Assembly: GCA_031295385.1 (NCBI GenBank)
Contig: JAUMOL010000022.1
Span: forward strand, 32,900 to 96,899
From: Collinsella sp.
GTDB lineage: Bacteria; Actinomycetota; Coriobacteriia; Coriobacteriales; Coriobacteriaceae
Direction of reading: 5' to 3'
DNA: 64,000 nt
Shown: piece by piece, positions 56,013 to 64,000 of the stretch
How positions within the stretch are numbered: the stretch's first letter is position 1
Layout: each line of letters opens with the position of its first letter
The notes under the pieces: generated by a model
What the model saw: only the letters and a program-made list of their open reading frames with translations
Database searches by the model: none
What the model was told of the DNA's origin: nothing
Program-made: the position numbers and the translations under genes

Positions 56013-56870
56013 TTACTCTGCTTTGCCCACAGAGTTAAGGTTGGTCATGCGGATCTTAACCAGCTCGGTGATCTCACGCATGCCCTCCTTGGCCGGCTTC
56101 TTGGGATCGAAGCAGGCGGGGTTCTCGGCCATGTAGGCCATGAAGCCCTTGGTGTAGGCCTGACGCAGCTCGGTGGCGTAGTTAACCTTGCAGATGCCGT
56201 TCTTCACAGCCTCGGCAACCTGCTCATCGGGCACACCAGAGGTGCCGTGCAGAACCAGCGGCACGTCGACGGCGTCGCGGATGGCCTTGACCACGGACTG
56301 CTCGATGTGCGGATCGCTCGTGTACACACCGTGGCTGGTGCCAACGCCAATAGCGAGAGAGGTGCAGCCAGTGCGCTCGACGAACTCCTTGGCCTCGGCA
56401 GGATCGGTGTAGGGGCTCTCGCCCTCAACTGCGGGACCGTCGTCCTCCTTGCCGCCAACCTTACCGAGCTCGGCCTCGACGGGCACGCCCATGGCGCGGC
56501 CAGCGTCGGCGACGGACTTGGTCAGGGCGATGTTGTCCTCGAAGGACTCGTGCGAGCCGTCGATCATGACAGAGGTGTAGCCCGTGCGGAAAGCCTGCAT
56601 GCAGCGGTCATAGCCATCGCCGTGATCGAGGTGCAGAGCGACGGGCACGGAAGCGCGCTCGGCAGCAGCCTTGACCATGCCGTAGAAGTAGTCCAGACCA
56701 GCGGTCTTGATGGTGCCCGGGGTGGTCTGCATGATGACGGGGGACTTGGTCTCCTCGGCAGCGGCCAGAACGGCCATAACAAACTCGAGGTTCTCGACGT
56801 TGAAAGCGCCAACAGCGTAGTGGCCGGCCTGAGCGTCCTTGAGCATCTTTTCGGTGGTAACGAGTGCCAT
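56013..56870 (-). CDS. fba: Class II fructose-bisphosphate aldolase
   Basis: A zinc aldolase of glycolysis, 285 residues. Zinc and catalytic motifs: LHLDHGDGYD (His ligand and Asp), GYTSVMIDGSHESFEDN, VEAELGKVGGKEDD, GTSHGVY (His) and LHGTSGVPD (His). ATG 56870 follows GAGGAG; the frame continues upstream without conserved sequence. Together with pfkA it gives a standard upper glycolysis in this window. Confidence 0.95.
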   Translation of the reverse strand: MALVTTEKMLKDAQAGHYAVGAFNVENLEFVMAVLAAAEETKSPVIMQTTPGTIKTAGLDYFYGMVKAAAERASVPVALHLDHGDGYDRCMQAFRTGYTSVMIDGSHESFEDNIALTKSVADAGRAMGVPVEAELGKVGGKEDDGPAVEGESPYTDPAEAKEFVERTGCTSLAIGVGTSHGVYTSDPHIEQSVVKAIRDAVDVPLVLHGTSGVPDEQVAEAVKNGICKVNYATELRQAYTKGFMAYMAENPACFDPKKPAKEGMREITELVKIRMTNLNSVGKAE

Positions 56871-57204
56871 GAGCGTTTGCTCCTCTCCCTCGCCCGCATC
56901 TGGACATCGGGCGTAGTTGTTCGCAAGGCGTTTTACCTTGCGTTTTGCTGCGCCCATTGTATGAAATTCAGCAGCTTTGCACGCGCGAGATATTGAGCCC
57001 ATGCAGGTCAATACAGTCATTTTTGAAAAGCAAACGGAAGAAATTTGAGCCGAGTGGGCGTGTTCGATATTGTATTTTGTGCGTTCAGCGTCTTTCTTTT
57101 ATAGAAAAGATAAGTAATCGAAAGGTGTTTTCTTACTCAAAAAGAAAATGAACGAAAATAGAGTCAACACAATTCCTGCATATTTAGCCGAGAATGGAGC
57201 AGCC

Positions 57205-58008
57205 ATGACCCAAGCTACCAACCGTGCTTTTGCCGACGAACGCCGTACCGCCATTATGGAAATGCTCGAGCATAATGCCTCGGTGCAGGTGGCAGAAATT
57301 GCCCAGACCTTTGGCGTGTCCTCCGTCACCGCCCGCGCCGACCTGGACGCGCTCGCCGAAGCAGGCAAGCTGCGCCGCACACACGGCGGTGCCGTCTCGC
57401 TCCACAAACGCCTGACCGTCTCCACGCAGGACCGCCGCATCAATATCAACGTCGCCGCCAAGCAGGCCATCGCGCAAAGCGCCATCGAGCTTGTTAATGA
57501 CGGCGACACGCTGCTCGTCGACTCGGGCACCACGGCGCTCGAGTTTGTCCGGCTCCTCGATCAGCGCGACGGTATCACCGTCATCACCGCCGACATTACC
57601 ATTGCCGATTACATCGACGAGAGCATGCCCTCGGTCGATGTCGTCATGCTGGGCGGGGCACTGCGCAAAGGGCATCGTTATCTGTACGGACCGCTCACTA
57701 TGCAGGCGCTCCAAATGGTCCACGCCGATCTGGCCGTCATGTGCCCCGGCGCCTTTGTCTCCAGCTGCGGCTTTACGACCGACTTTCCCCAGATGGCCGA
57801 GACCAAAACGGCGATGATCGCCGCGGCCCATCAAAGCGTCGCCCTCATGGACGCCAGCAAGGTTAACGGACGCGGCATGTACCGCTTTGCCGAACTCGCC
57901 GACGTCGACTCCATCGTGATGGACCGTGACCCCGATAATGCCGTCGCCACCTCAATCGCCGAGATCGTCGACAACGCCCGCCCAAATCTCCTCATCGCCG
58001 GCGCTTAA
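57205..58008 (+). CDS. DeoR-family transcriptional regulator
   Basis: A 267-residue regulator with an N-terminal HTH (VAEIAQTFGVSSVTARADLDALAEAGKLRRTHGGAV) and a sugar-phosphate-sensing DeoRC domain (SGTTALEFVRLL, VVMLGGALR). Such proteins usually control sugar catabolism in response to a phosphorylated intermediate. It is divergent from fba, so fba or a distant sugar operon could be a target; no operator is clear. I chose ATG 57205 behind GGAG; ATG 57148 is possible but lacks a ribosome site. Confidence 0.9.
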   Translation: MTQATNRAFADERRTAIMEMLEHNASVQVAEIAQTFGVSSVTARADLDALAEAGKLRRTHGGAVSLHKRLTVSTQDRRININVAAKQAIAQSAIELVNDGDTLLVDSGTTALEFVRLLDQRDGITVITADITIADYIDESMPSVDVVMLGGALRKGHRYLYGPLTMQALQMVHADLAVMCPGAFVSSCGFTTDFPQMAETKTAMIAAAHQSVALMDASKVNGRGMYRFAELADVDSIVMDRDPDNAVATSIAEIVDNARPNLLIAGA

Positions 58009-58013
58009 ACAAA

Positions 58014-58044
58014 AACCACCACAAAGGTCTCCTTTGTGGTGGTT
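58014..58044. terminator. Bidirectional terminator between deoR-type and flavodiiron genes
   Basis: A 14-bp stem AACCACCACAAAGG with a 3-nt loop. On the minus strand TTTTTGTTT follows, so it is strong for the flavodiiron gene; on the plus strand it is weaker. Confidence 0.85.
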
Positions 58045-58067
58045 GAGCATCAGAAGTGAATGTGTCG

Positions 58068-59228
58068 CTACTTGGACAGCTCGTCAGCAAGGGCCTCGAT
58101 CTGAGCGCGCGAGGCGTCGTTGAGCGAACCCAGGACAGTCACCTTGTTCTGCGCCAGGGTGATGTCCTTCATGCCCTCGAGCTCCTTGGTCATAACCTTG
58201 GCAGCGGTGGGCGCCCAGGAGCCGGCCTCAACGAGTGCCACCGTACGGTTCTGATAGGCGTGCTCGGCAAGCGTGTGGATGAAGGTGCTCATGAACGGGA
58301 AGATCTCGCCCTGATAGGTAATGGAGGCGAGCACCAGACGGTCATAGCGGAACGCATCCTCAACCGCCTCGGCCATATCGTCGCGAGCCAGGTCAAAGAC
58401 AGAGACCTTCTGGCCACGGGCCTCGAGCGCAGAAGCGAGCTCCTCAACGGCAGCCTTAAGATGGCCATACACACTCGCATAGGCAATCGTGATGCCCTTG
58501 TCCTCGGGCTGATAGCTCGACCAGGTGTTATAGGTGTCGAGGTAGTAGCCCAGGTTCTCGGTCAGCACGGGGCCATGAAGCGGGCAGATGATCTGGATGT
58601 CCAGATCGGCGGCCTTCTTGAGCACAGCCTGCACGAACTTACCGAACTTGCCCACGATACCAAAGTAGTAACGACGCGCCTCGCAGGCCCAGCCTTCGGG
58701 ATCCTCGATGTCGTTGGCGCCAAACTTGCCAAAGCCGTCGGCACTAAAGAGTACCTTGTCGGTGGCCTCGTAGGAGAAGATCACCTCGGGCCAGTGAACG
58801 TTGGGGGCGCCGACAAAGGTCAGACTGTGTCCACCCAGGTCGAGCACGTCGCCATCTTTGACGACCATCTTGCGCTCGGGGTAGTCGGTACCAAAGTAGT
58901 TGACCATCATGCGGAAGGCGCCCATGCTGGCCACAATCTGTGCCTGGGGGTAGCGCTCCATAAAGGCGGCGATGCCGGCGGAGTGATCGGGCTCCATGTG
59001 ATGGACGATAAGGTAGTCGGGCGTACGGCCATCGAGCACGGCCTCGAGGTTGCCGAGCCACTCGTCAACAAAACCGCCGTCGACTGAATCGGCGACAGCG
59101 ATCTTTTCGCCCAAGATAACGTAGCTGTTGTATGCCATACCGTTCTCGGACACATCGTACTGGCCCTCGAACAGGTCAATGTCGTGATCGTCGACACCGA
59201 TGTAGCGGATATCCTTGGTGATCTCCAT
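58068..59228 (-). CDS. Flavodiiron protein (FprA-type, no rubredoxin domain)
   Basis: A soluble O2- or NO-reducing flavoprotein that protects anaerobes, 386 residues. The metallo-beta-lactamase-like domain (about 1-245) has the diiron ligands HHMEPDH (His77, Glu79, Asp81, His82), VHWP, SADGFG and CPLHG. The flavodoxin domain (about 255-385) shows ASVYGHLKAAVE and a C-terminal TVLGSLND. ATG 59228 follows AGGAGG; the frame upstream is not conserved. It would protect the oxygen-sensitive glycyl-radical chemistry encoded nearby (inference). Confidence 0.94.
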   Translation of the reverse strand: MEITKDIRYIGVDDHDIDLFEGQYDVSENGMAYNSYVILGEKIAVADSVDGGFVDEWLGNLEAVLDGRTPDYLIVHHMEPDHSAGIAAFMERYPQAQIVASMGAFRMMVNYFGTDYPERKMVVKDGDVLDLGGHSLTFVGAPNVHWPEVIFSYEATDKVLFSADGFGKFGANDIEDPEGWACEARRYYFGIVGKFGKFVQAVLKKAADLDIQIICPLHGPVLTENLGYYLDTYNTWSSYQPEDKGITIAYASVYGHLKAAVEELASALEARGQKVSVFDLARDDMAEAVEDAFRYDRLVLASITYQGEIFPFMSTFIHTLAEHAYQNRTVALVEAGSWAPTAAKVMTKELEGMKDITLAQNKVTVLGSLNDASRAQIEALADELSK

Positions 59229-59357
59229 CAGGCAAAGCCTCCTAGATAGACAAAAGAACCCGTCTATCATAGCACTCGGCTGCATAGCCACGGCTATCCG
59301 CCAGCATCCTTATCGATTGTTATTGAGGCGGAATATACCGCCGTTGACCTGCACAAA

Positions 59358-60389
59358 CTATGCGCGCAGTATCGCCGTGCTATGTCGAATAATGAGCTGG
59401 CCGGGAATACGGATGGCAACGGTTTTGCCCGCCGTACCCGCCTCGGGAACCGCATGCTCGAACACCTCGCGTCCGCGCTGATGTAGATCGAATCGCACGG
59501 TCGTGAGCTCGTTGTGTGCTACAAAATCATCGAGCGAATCGTCGACGCCCACCACACTTACGTCCTCGGGCACGCGCAGACCACTATCACGCAGCGCGGC
59601 AATCGCGCCATTTGCCATCTGGTCGTTTGCCGCGTAAATCGCCGTCATGGTGCGATCGTGCTCGGCCAGGTACCTGCCGGCCTCGTAGCCGCTGTTGGCA
59701 GACCAGTCGCCCTCGAGCGGCTCTGCCGGCTCGATGTGTTTACGCTCGAGTGCATCCTGCCAACCGGCGCGACGAAATTGCTCGTCGACCGAGAATGACG
59801 GGCCGCCAATATAGCGAATCTGCTCGTGCCCTAGCTCAAACAGGTGATCCATAAGCAATAGCGAGCAGCCGTAATGGTCGGAATCGACCGTGGTCACTTG
59901 CGGGTGCGCGTACATGGTAACGATGACCGTGCCAATGCCCGGCAGTGGATCAAACGTCTCAAAATCGGGCGCCATGCGACTCATACCGATGATGATGCCG
60001 TCCACCGGCAATGCGGCCATACGACGCGTGGCCTCGGCAAGCGAAAACTCCTCGGTCTTGGACATCTCGACCAGCGTGATGGCGCAATTATGCTCGCGAG
60101 CAGCGCTGGCGATGCCGTCGATCATTGAGAGGTTGCCGAACTTGGTGACATCGTTGACGCACAGGCCGACCGAATGATAACGGCCGTCGCGCAGCGAGCG
60201 ACCGGCATAACTCGGACGAAAGCCGAGCTTTTGCATAGCGGCCTGTACGCGCTGGCGCGTCTGCTCGTTAACGTTGGGCAAACCGTTGGCGACGCGCGAA
60301 ACCGTCTGCTGCGAAACGCCAGCAGCACGGGCGACGTCGGCCATGGAGACCGGACGCGTACCTGTATCGTTGGACGGGCGCCTTGCCAC
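59358..60389 (-). CDS. LacI-family regulator of the galactose genes
   Basis: A 343-residue LacI/GalR-type repressor: HTH VSMADVARAAGVSQQTVSRV, hinge region, then a sugar-binding domain with VDGIIIGMSR, YIGGPSFSVDEQFRRAG and VVGVDDS. Start GTG 60389 has AAGGTG. It is divergent from galK, and three copies of a matching operator lie in the 338-bp gap, so control of galKT and itself is likely. Confidence 0.9.
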   Translation of the reverse strand: MARRPSNDTGTRPVSMADVARAAGVSQQTVSRVANGLPNVNEQTRQRVQAAMQKLGFRPSYAGRSLRDGRYHSVGLCVNDVTKFGNLSMIDGIASAAREHNCAITLVEMSKTEEFSLAEATRRMAALPVDGIIIGMSRMAPDFETFDPLPGIGTVIVTMYAHPQVTTVDSDHYGCSLLLMDHLFELGHEQIRYIGGPSFSVDEQFRRAGWQDALERKHIEPAEPLEGDWSANSGYEAGRYLAEHDRTMTAIYAANDQMANGAIAALRDSGLRVPEDVSVVGVDDSLDDFVAHNELTTVRFDLHQRGREVFEHAVPEAGTAGKTVAIRIPGQLIIRHSTAILRA

Positions 60390-60727
60390 AGGATCACCTT
60401 CACCCTTGCGAGATCTGAATAGCGTGAATGCCGGCCCGGGCAGAAATACATCCCGCGCCGAGGCCCGCTATCGTCGGACGCATGTTAACGTACTCTACTT
60501 TTTCTATCTGCATCTCTTCTGCTTTATAAGTCCATACGGCAGTACCGTTCACGGCTGTATTTCTACCGATTACCAGATTCTCAAAAAGTGACAAGCGATG
60601 TGTTATGGGTACGTTAACATAGCCCGTAACGTGCGGTATCGTGAACACTTGGTTCATGCCGCTTCAAGTTGTTAACGTACTCATAACGACGCAAAACCCA
60701 CCCGTGCGCGCCAAGGAAAGGACTCCC
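60390..60727. promoter_or_regulatory. Divergent regulatory region with three operators
   Basis: Copies of TGTTAACGTACYCATAACR lie at 60483 (left half only), 60601-60620 (inverted, TGTTATGGGTACGTTAACAT) and 60669-60688. The two full sites are about 69 bp apart, which could allow looping. No protein-coding frame of note is in the gap. Confidence 0.7.
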
Positions 60728-61933
60728 ATGACCACCCCCGACGAAAAGACATTCGCCACGCTCACCAAGCTGTTCGAGGAGGAGTTTGGCCCCATCGGCG
60801 ACCGCCAGGTGCTCTACGTGCACGCGCCCGGCCGTTCCGAGATCAGCGGCAACCACACCGACCACGAGGGTGGCCACGTTATCGCCGGTTCGCTCGATGT
60901 CGCTGTCGACGGCATCGCCGTGGCAACCGACTCCAACAAGGTTCGCGTCGCCGACGAGGGCTATCCTACGTTTGAGATCACGCTCGACACGCTGGATGTT
61001 CAGGAGTCCGAGAAGGGCACGTCCGCAAGCCTCGTCCGCGGCATGGCCCACGAAATCGCTACTCTTGGCGTTGAGCCCCACGGCTTCGACTTCGCCTTCA
61101 CCTGCTCCGTCCCCTCGGGCGGCGGCCTTTCCAGCTCTGCCGCCGTCGAGGCCGCATACGGTCGTGCCATGGAAACCCTCTGGGGCGCACCCGCCATCGA
61201 GCCCGTCGCGCTCGCCCAAATGAGCCAGCGCACCGAGAACAACTATTACGGCAAGCCCTGCGGTCTGATGGACCAGGCCGCCGTTTGCTTGGGCGGCCTC
61301 GCCTACATGGACTTTGAGGATCAGGCCCAGCCTAAAACCCAGAAGCTCGAGCTCAACTTTGAGGATCACGGTTACGCGCTCGTGCTCGTTAAGGTCGGTG
61401 CCGATCACGTGGCAGCCACCGACGACTACGCCGCCGTTCCGCGCGAGATGCAGGACGTCGCCGCCGAGTTTGGCAAGGAACGCCTGTGCGAGGTCGATGT
61501 TGCCGACTTTGACGCCAAGCTCCCCGAGCTGCGCGCCAAGCTGGGCGACCGCGCCTGCCTGCGCGCCGTTCACTACTGGTACGAGAACGGCCTGGTCGAT
61601 AAGCGCTGGGCGGCCCTGAACGCCGGCGACATCGACCAGTTCCTGGTCCTGACGCGCGAGTCCGGCGCCAGCTCTGCCATGTACCTGCAGAATGTCGTCG
61701 CCAAGCTGGGCTCCGAGCAGCCCTCAATGTATGCCCTGGCACTGGCCGAGCACGTGCTCGACGGCCGCGGTGCCGTTCGTATTCACGGTGGCGGCTTTGG
61801 CGGCACCATCCAGGCCTTCGTGCCGCTCGATCTGGTCGACACCTTCATTGCCAAGATGAACGGCTGGCTGGGCGAGGGATCTGCCCGCCACTACGCGATT
61901 TCTGACAAGGGGGCTTACGCGGCATGGCTGTAA
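60728..61933 (+). CDS. galK: Galactokinase
   Basis: A GHMP kinase that makes galactose 1-phosphate in the Leloir pathway, 401 residues. Motifs: PGRSEISGNHTDHEGGHV (the galactokinase signature, with SEISGN for the common VNLIGE), the ATP loop VPSGGGLSSSAA, CGLMDQAA, and the C-terminal VRIHGGGFGGT. ATG 60728 follows AAAGGA. It overlaps galT, and LacI-type operators lie upstream. Confidence 0.94.
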   Translation: MTTPDEKTFATLTKLFEEEFGPIGDRQVLYVHAPGRSEISGNHTDHEGGHVIAGSLDVAVDGIAVATDSNKVRVADEGYPTFEITLDTLDVQESEKGTSASLVRGMAHEIATLGVEPHGFDFAFTCSVPSGGGLSSSAAVEAAYGRAMETLWGAPAIEPVALAQMSQRTENNYYGKPCGLMDQAAVCLGGLAYMDFEDQAQPKTQKLELNFEDHGYALVLVKVGADHVAATDDYAAVPREMQDVAAEFGKERLCEVDVADFDAKLPELRAKLGDRACLRAVHYWYENGLVDKRWAALNAGDIDQFLVLTRESGASSAMYLQNVVAKLGSEQPSMYALALAEHVLDGRGAVRIHGGGFGGTIQAFVPLDLVDTFIAKMNGWLGEGSARHYAISDKGAYAAWL

Positions 61934-63552
61934 TGACTGACGTGCGCAAGGCTGTGCAGGGCCTCATCGAGTACGCTATTCACCGATCGATGATCGGACA
62001 GGACGACCGCATCTGGGCCTACAACACCATTCTGGAGTGCATCGGCGCCACGGGCCCCGCACTCGACATGGCCTGGGCGCTCAAGACCGAGAAGATTTCG
62101 CTCTTGCACCCCGATACACTCCCCAACTTTGACCTTGAAGGCACGCTTGCCGCGCTTTCCGAGGCTGCCGTTGCCAACGGCGCCGCCGAGGACACGGCAT
62201 CGGGCCGCGATCGCATCGCCATGCGCATCATGGGCGTGCTGATGCCGAGGCCTTCGGTTGTAAACGAGGAATTCAACGGCCGCATGGGCGTCAACGAGCC
62301 CCGCGCCGCGACCGACTGGTTCTACGGCCTGTGCTGCGACGCCGGCTACGTGCGCCGTGCCGCCATCGCGCGCAACATCAAATGGAGCACCCCCACCAAC
62401 TGGGGCGACCTCGAGATTACCATCAACCTGTCCAAGCCCGAAAAGGACCCGCGCGATATTGCCGCGGCCGGTGCCGCAAAGAACGCGGGCGAGAAGTATC
62501 CCGCCTGCCAGCTCTGCATCGAGAACGAGGGCTATCCCGGACGCTCTGCCACAGCCGACGGCGGCGCTCACCCCGCCCGCCAGAATCTGCGCGTTATCCC
62601 CATTAAGCTCGACGGGGAGCGCTGGGGCTTCCAGTACAGCCCGTATGCGTATTTTAACGAGCACTGCATTGCCATGAGCTCCGAGCATCGTCCGATGCAC
62701 GTCGACCGCAAGGGGCTGACCTGCCTGCTCGACTTTGTCGACCTGTTCCCGCACTACTTTATTGGCTCCAACGCCGACCTGCCCATCGTGGGCGGCTCGA
62801 TTCTGTCGCACGACCACTTCCAGGGCGGTGCGCACGAGTTCCCCATGATGCACGCCGCCGAGGTCTCGCAGTTTAGCATGCCCGGCTTTGACCAGGTCAG
62901 CGGTACCGTGTTGCAGTGGCCGCTTTCGGTGCTGCGACTGCGCTCGCACGACCGCGCCCAGCTGCTCGACGCCACCGAGAAGATTATCCTCGCCTGGCGC
63001 GAGTGGACCGATGAGTCGGTGGGCGTCATCGCGCACACAGCCGACGGCGTGGCCCACAACACCGTGACGCCCGTCATTCGCCGCGTGGACTCCCGCGGCA
63101 ACGCCGGCGGCGAGATTTACGAGGCCTACCTGGCGCTTCGCTGCAACATCACGACCGACGAGCATCCGCTGGGCGTGTTCCACCCGCATGCCGAGTACCA
63201 CCACATTAAGAAGGAGAACATCGGCCTGATCGAGGTCATGGGCCTGGCCATTCTTCCGCCGCGCCTGGTTCCCGAGCTCGGCGCTGTCCGCGAGCACCTG
63301 CTGGCAGCCAAGGTCGATGCCAGCTACGATCTTGCCGGTGCGCTCGAGGTCGATGATCTTTGTCGCAGCCATGCCGCGTGGGCCGAGGACGTCTTTGCTC
63401 GCCGCGCCGACGAGCTTACGGCCGACAACGCCATCGATATCCTGCACGAGGAGGTCGGCGTGGTGTTTGGCCACGTGCTCGACAATGCCGGCGTCTTTAA
63501 GTGGGACGAAGCCGGCCGCGCCGCCCAACAGCGCTTTATCGACTCGCTGTAG
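61924..63552 (+). CDS. galT: UDP-glucose--hexose-1-phosphate uridylyltransferase (Firmicutes type)
   Basis: Exchanges UMP between UDP-glucose and galactose 1-phosphate. The 542-residue protein is of the long GalT2 class common in Firmicutes and gut actinobacteria, not the short E. coli type. Visible blocks: NEPRAATDWFYGLC, FQYSPYAYFNEHCI, GGSILSHDHFQGG and GVFHPHAEYHHIKKENIGLI. ATG 61924 overlaps galK by 10 nt; ATG 61933 (TAATG) is possible. No galE is in the window. Confidence 0.93.
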   Translation: MAVMTDVRKAVQGLIEYAIHRSMIGQDDRIWAYNTILECIGATGPALDMAWALKTEKISLLHPDTLPNFDLEGTLAALSEAAVANGAAEDTASGRDRIAMRIMGVLMPRPSVVNEEFNGRMGVNEPRAATDWFYGLCCDAGYVRRAAIARNIKWSTPTNWGDLEITINLSKPEKDPRDIAAAGAAKNAGEKYPACQLCIENEGYPGRSATADGGAHPARQNLRVIPIKLDGERWGFQYSPYAYFNEHCIAMSSEHRPMHVDRKGLTCLLDFVDLFPHYFIGSNADLPIVGGSILSHDHFQGGAHEFPMMHAAEVSQFSMPGFDQVSGTVLQWPLSVLRLRSHDRAQLLDATEKIILAWREWTDESVGVIAHTADGVAHNTVTPVIRRVDSRGNAGGEIYEAYLALRCNITTDEHPLGVFHPHAEYHHIKKENIGLIEVMGLAILPPRLVPELGAVREHLLAAKVDASYDLAGALEVDDLCRSHAAWAEDVFARRADELTADNAIDILHEEVGVVFGHVLDNAGVFKWDEAGRAAQQRFIDSL

Positions 63553-63602
63553 CATACGAGTTCGAGCCTCATCAGCGGCCACAACATAACCGCCCACACG
63601 AC

Positions 63603-63644
63603 AACGGCGCCCGTCGGCAACATCGCCGGCGGGCGCCGTTTTTG
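63603..63644 (+). terminator. Terminator of galKT
   Basis: AACGGCGCCCG pairs with CGGGCGCCGTT, with an inner CGGC/GCCG, followed by TTTTTGCG. Confidence 0.85.
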
Positions 63645-63647
63645 CGT

Positions 63648-63788
63648 GTAGTCATTGGGGACGTTCTTGTTCGACTAGTCGTTGGGGACGTTCTTAAACG
63701 ACTAGTCATTAAAGAACGTCCCCAACGACTACCCGGTGCAAGGAGTGTCCCCAGATGCCGGCAGAAAAGGAACGTCCCTAACTGCCGC
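63648..63788. repeat. TAGTCATTGGGGACGTTCTT repeat cluster, copy 2 (inverted)
   Basis: Four copies of the GGGGACGTTCTT half-unit (two per strand) alternate with GACTAGTC words, followed by AAGGAGTGTCCCC and a CCGGCAGAAAAGG..CCCTAACTGCC tail. It is the reverse complement of the cluster at 50797, plus one extra unit. Confidence 0.85.
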
Positions 63789-63866
63789 ATCCGGAGCAAG
63801 CCAACGCCGCAAGCAGAAGACGGGCAGCGAGCGGGCCGCATTTGAGACAAGGTGACGTGAAATCAG

Positions 63867-64000
63867 AACCACCCTTAAAAAGGGTGGTTTGCTCTTAGGG
63901 TATAACCCACGGGCCCCGGGCTCGCGTCTAAAGGCGCGGGCCCGGACTTCGTCCAGGCCTAGTGCATCTTGACCCGTGGCGCGCCGGTCGAACCGGCGGG
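63867..64000. repeat. Hairpins at the window edge
   Basis: AACCACCCTT/AAGGGTGGTTT (63867-63889) followed by a T-rich stretch looks like a terminator. Then come a CCGGGCTCGCG/GCGCGGGCCCGG hairpin and the CCACGGG...CCCGTGG pair. I see no gene; the structure continues past the window. Confidence 0.45.

Noticed and set aside
63950..64000. tRNA gene on the minus strand at the window edge
   Set aside because: A GGTTCGACC word suggested a T-arm, but the flanking bases do not form a proper T-stem and acceptor, and the rest is a palindrome.

Overview
The window looks like chromosome of a GC-rich, fermentative, gut-type actinobacterium, most likely Collinsella or a close relative in the Coriobacteriia. 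This is an inference from three things: gene content (pyruvate formate-lyase, a sucrose PTS, galactokinase with a Firmicutes-type GalT, a flavodiiron protein, and no respiratory genes), the codon style, and an unusual density of intergenic palindromes. I recognise no rRNA, tRNA, CRISPR array, prophage or intact transposase gene.

Layout. 1-6.9 kb: end of an unknown gene, a divergent DXP synthase, an intergenic array of alternating inverted repeats, then a polar amino-acid ABC operon (binding protein, two permeases, ATPase) and a class-I glutamine amidotransferase-like hydrolase. 7-18.4 kb: a degenerate GGDEF-REC-HD-GYP regulator with an Hpt protein, an alpha/beta hydrolase, a radical SAM enzyme, methionine aminopeptidase, a D-2-hydroxyacid dehydrogenase, an M18 aminopeptidase, a choloylglycine-hydrolase-like amidase, phosphofructokinase and a small unknown protein. 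18.5-24.4 kb: an FtsX/LolD-type ABC system, a GyrI-like protein, a junction of two gene remnants (Abi and ClC), and Ogt. 24.8-30.2 kb: aspartate-family amino-acid genes (asd, lysC, thrC, thrB). 30.4-35.2 kb: engB, mtnN, a class-A-beta-lactamase-like serine hydrolase, pflA and degV.

35.4-41.1 kb: a sucrose/fructoside module (two GH32 enzymes, a PTS IIBC and a LacI regulator) with clear operators. 41.4-43.9 kb: pyruvate formate-lyase encoded as two genes, a 683-residue body with the catalytic Cys pair and a separate 83-residue glycyl-radical subunit. 44.4-49.1 kb: a MarR regulator with a heterodimeric ABC exporter. 49.6-55.3 kb: DAHP synthase, a BceAB-type ABC pair, and a NUDIX-Vsr fusion. 56-63.6 kb: class II aldolase, a DeoR regulator, a flavodiiron protein, and a LacI regulator divergent from galK-galT.

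Together the genes describe sugar uptake and glycolysis (sucrose PTS, GH32, galK/galT, pfk, fba) feeding pyruvate to the formate/acetyl-CoA branch, plus threonine, aromatic and isoprenoid biosynthesis. The most notable items are the split pyruvate formate-lyase, several families of spaced inverted repeats and composite palindromes whose locus-specific arms stay perfectly complementary, and the NUDIX-Vsr fusion.
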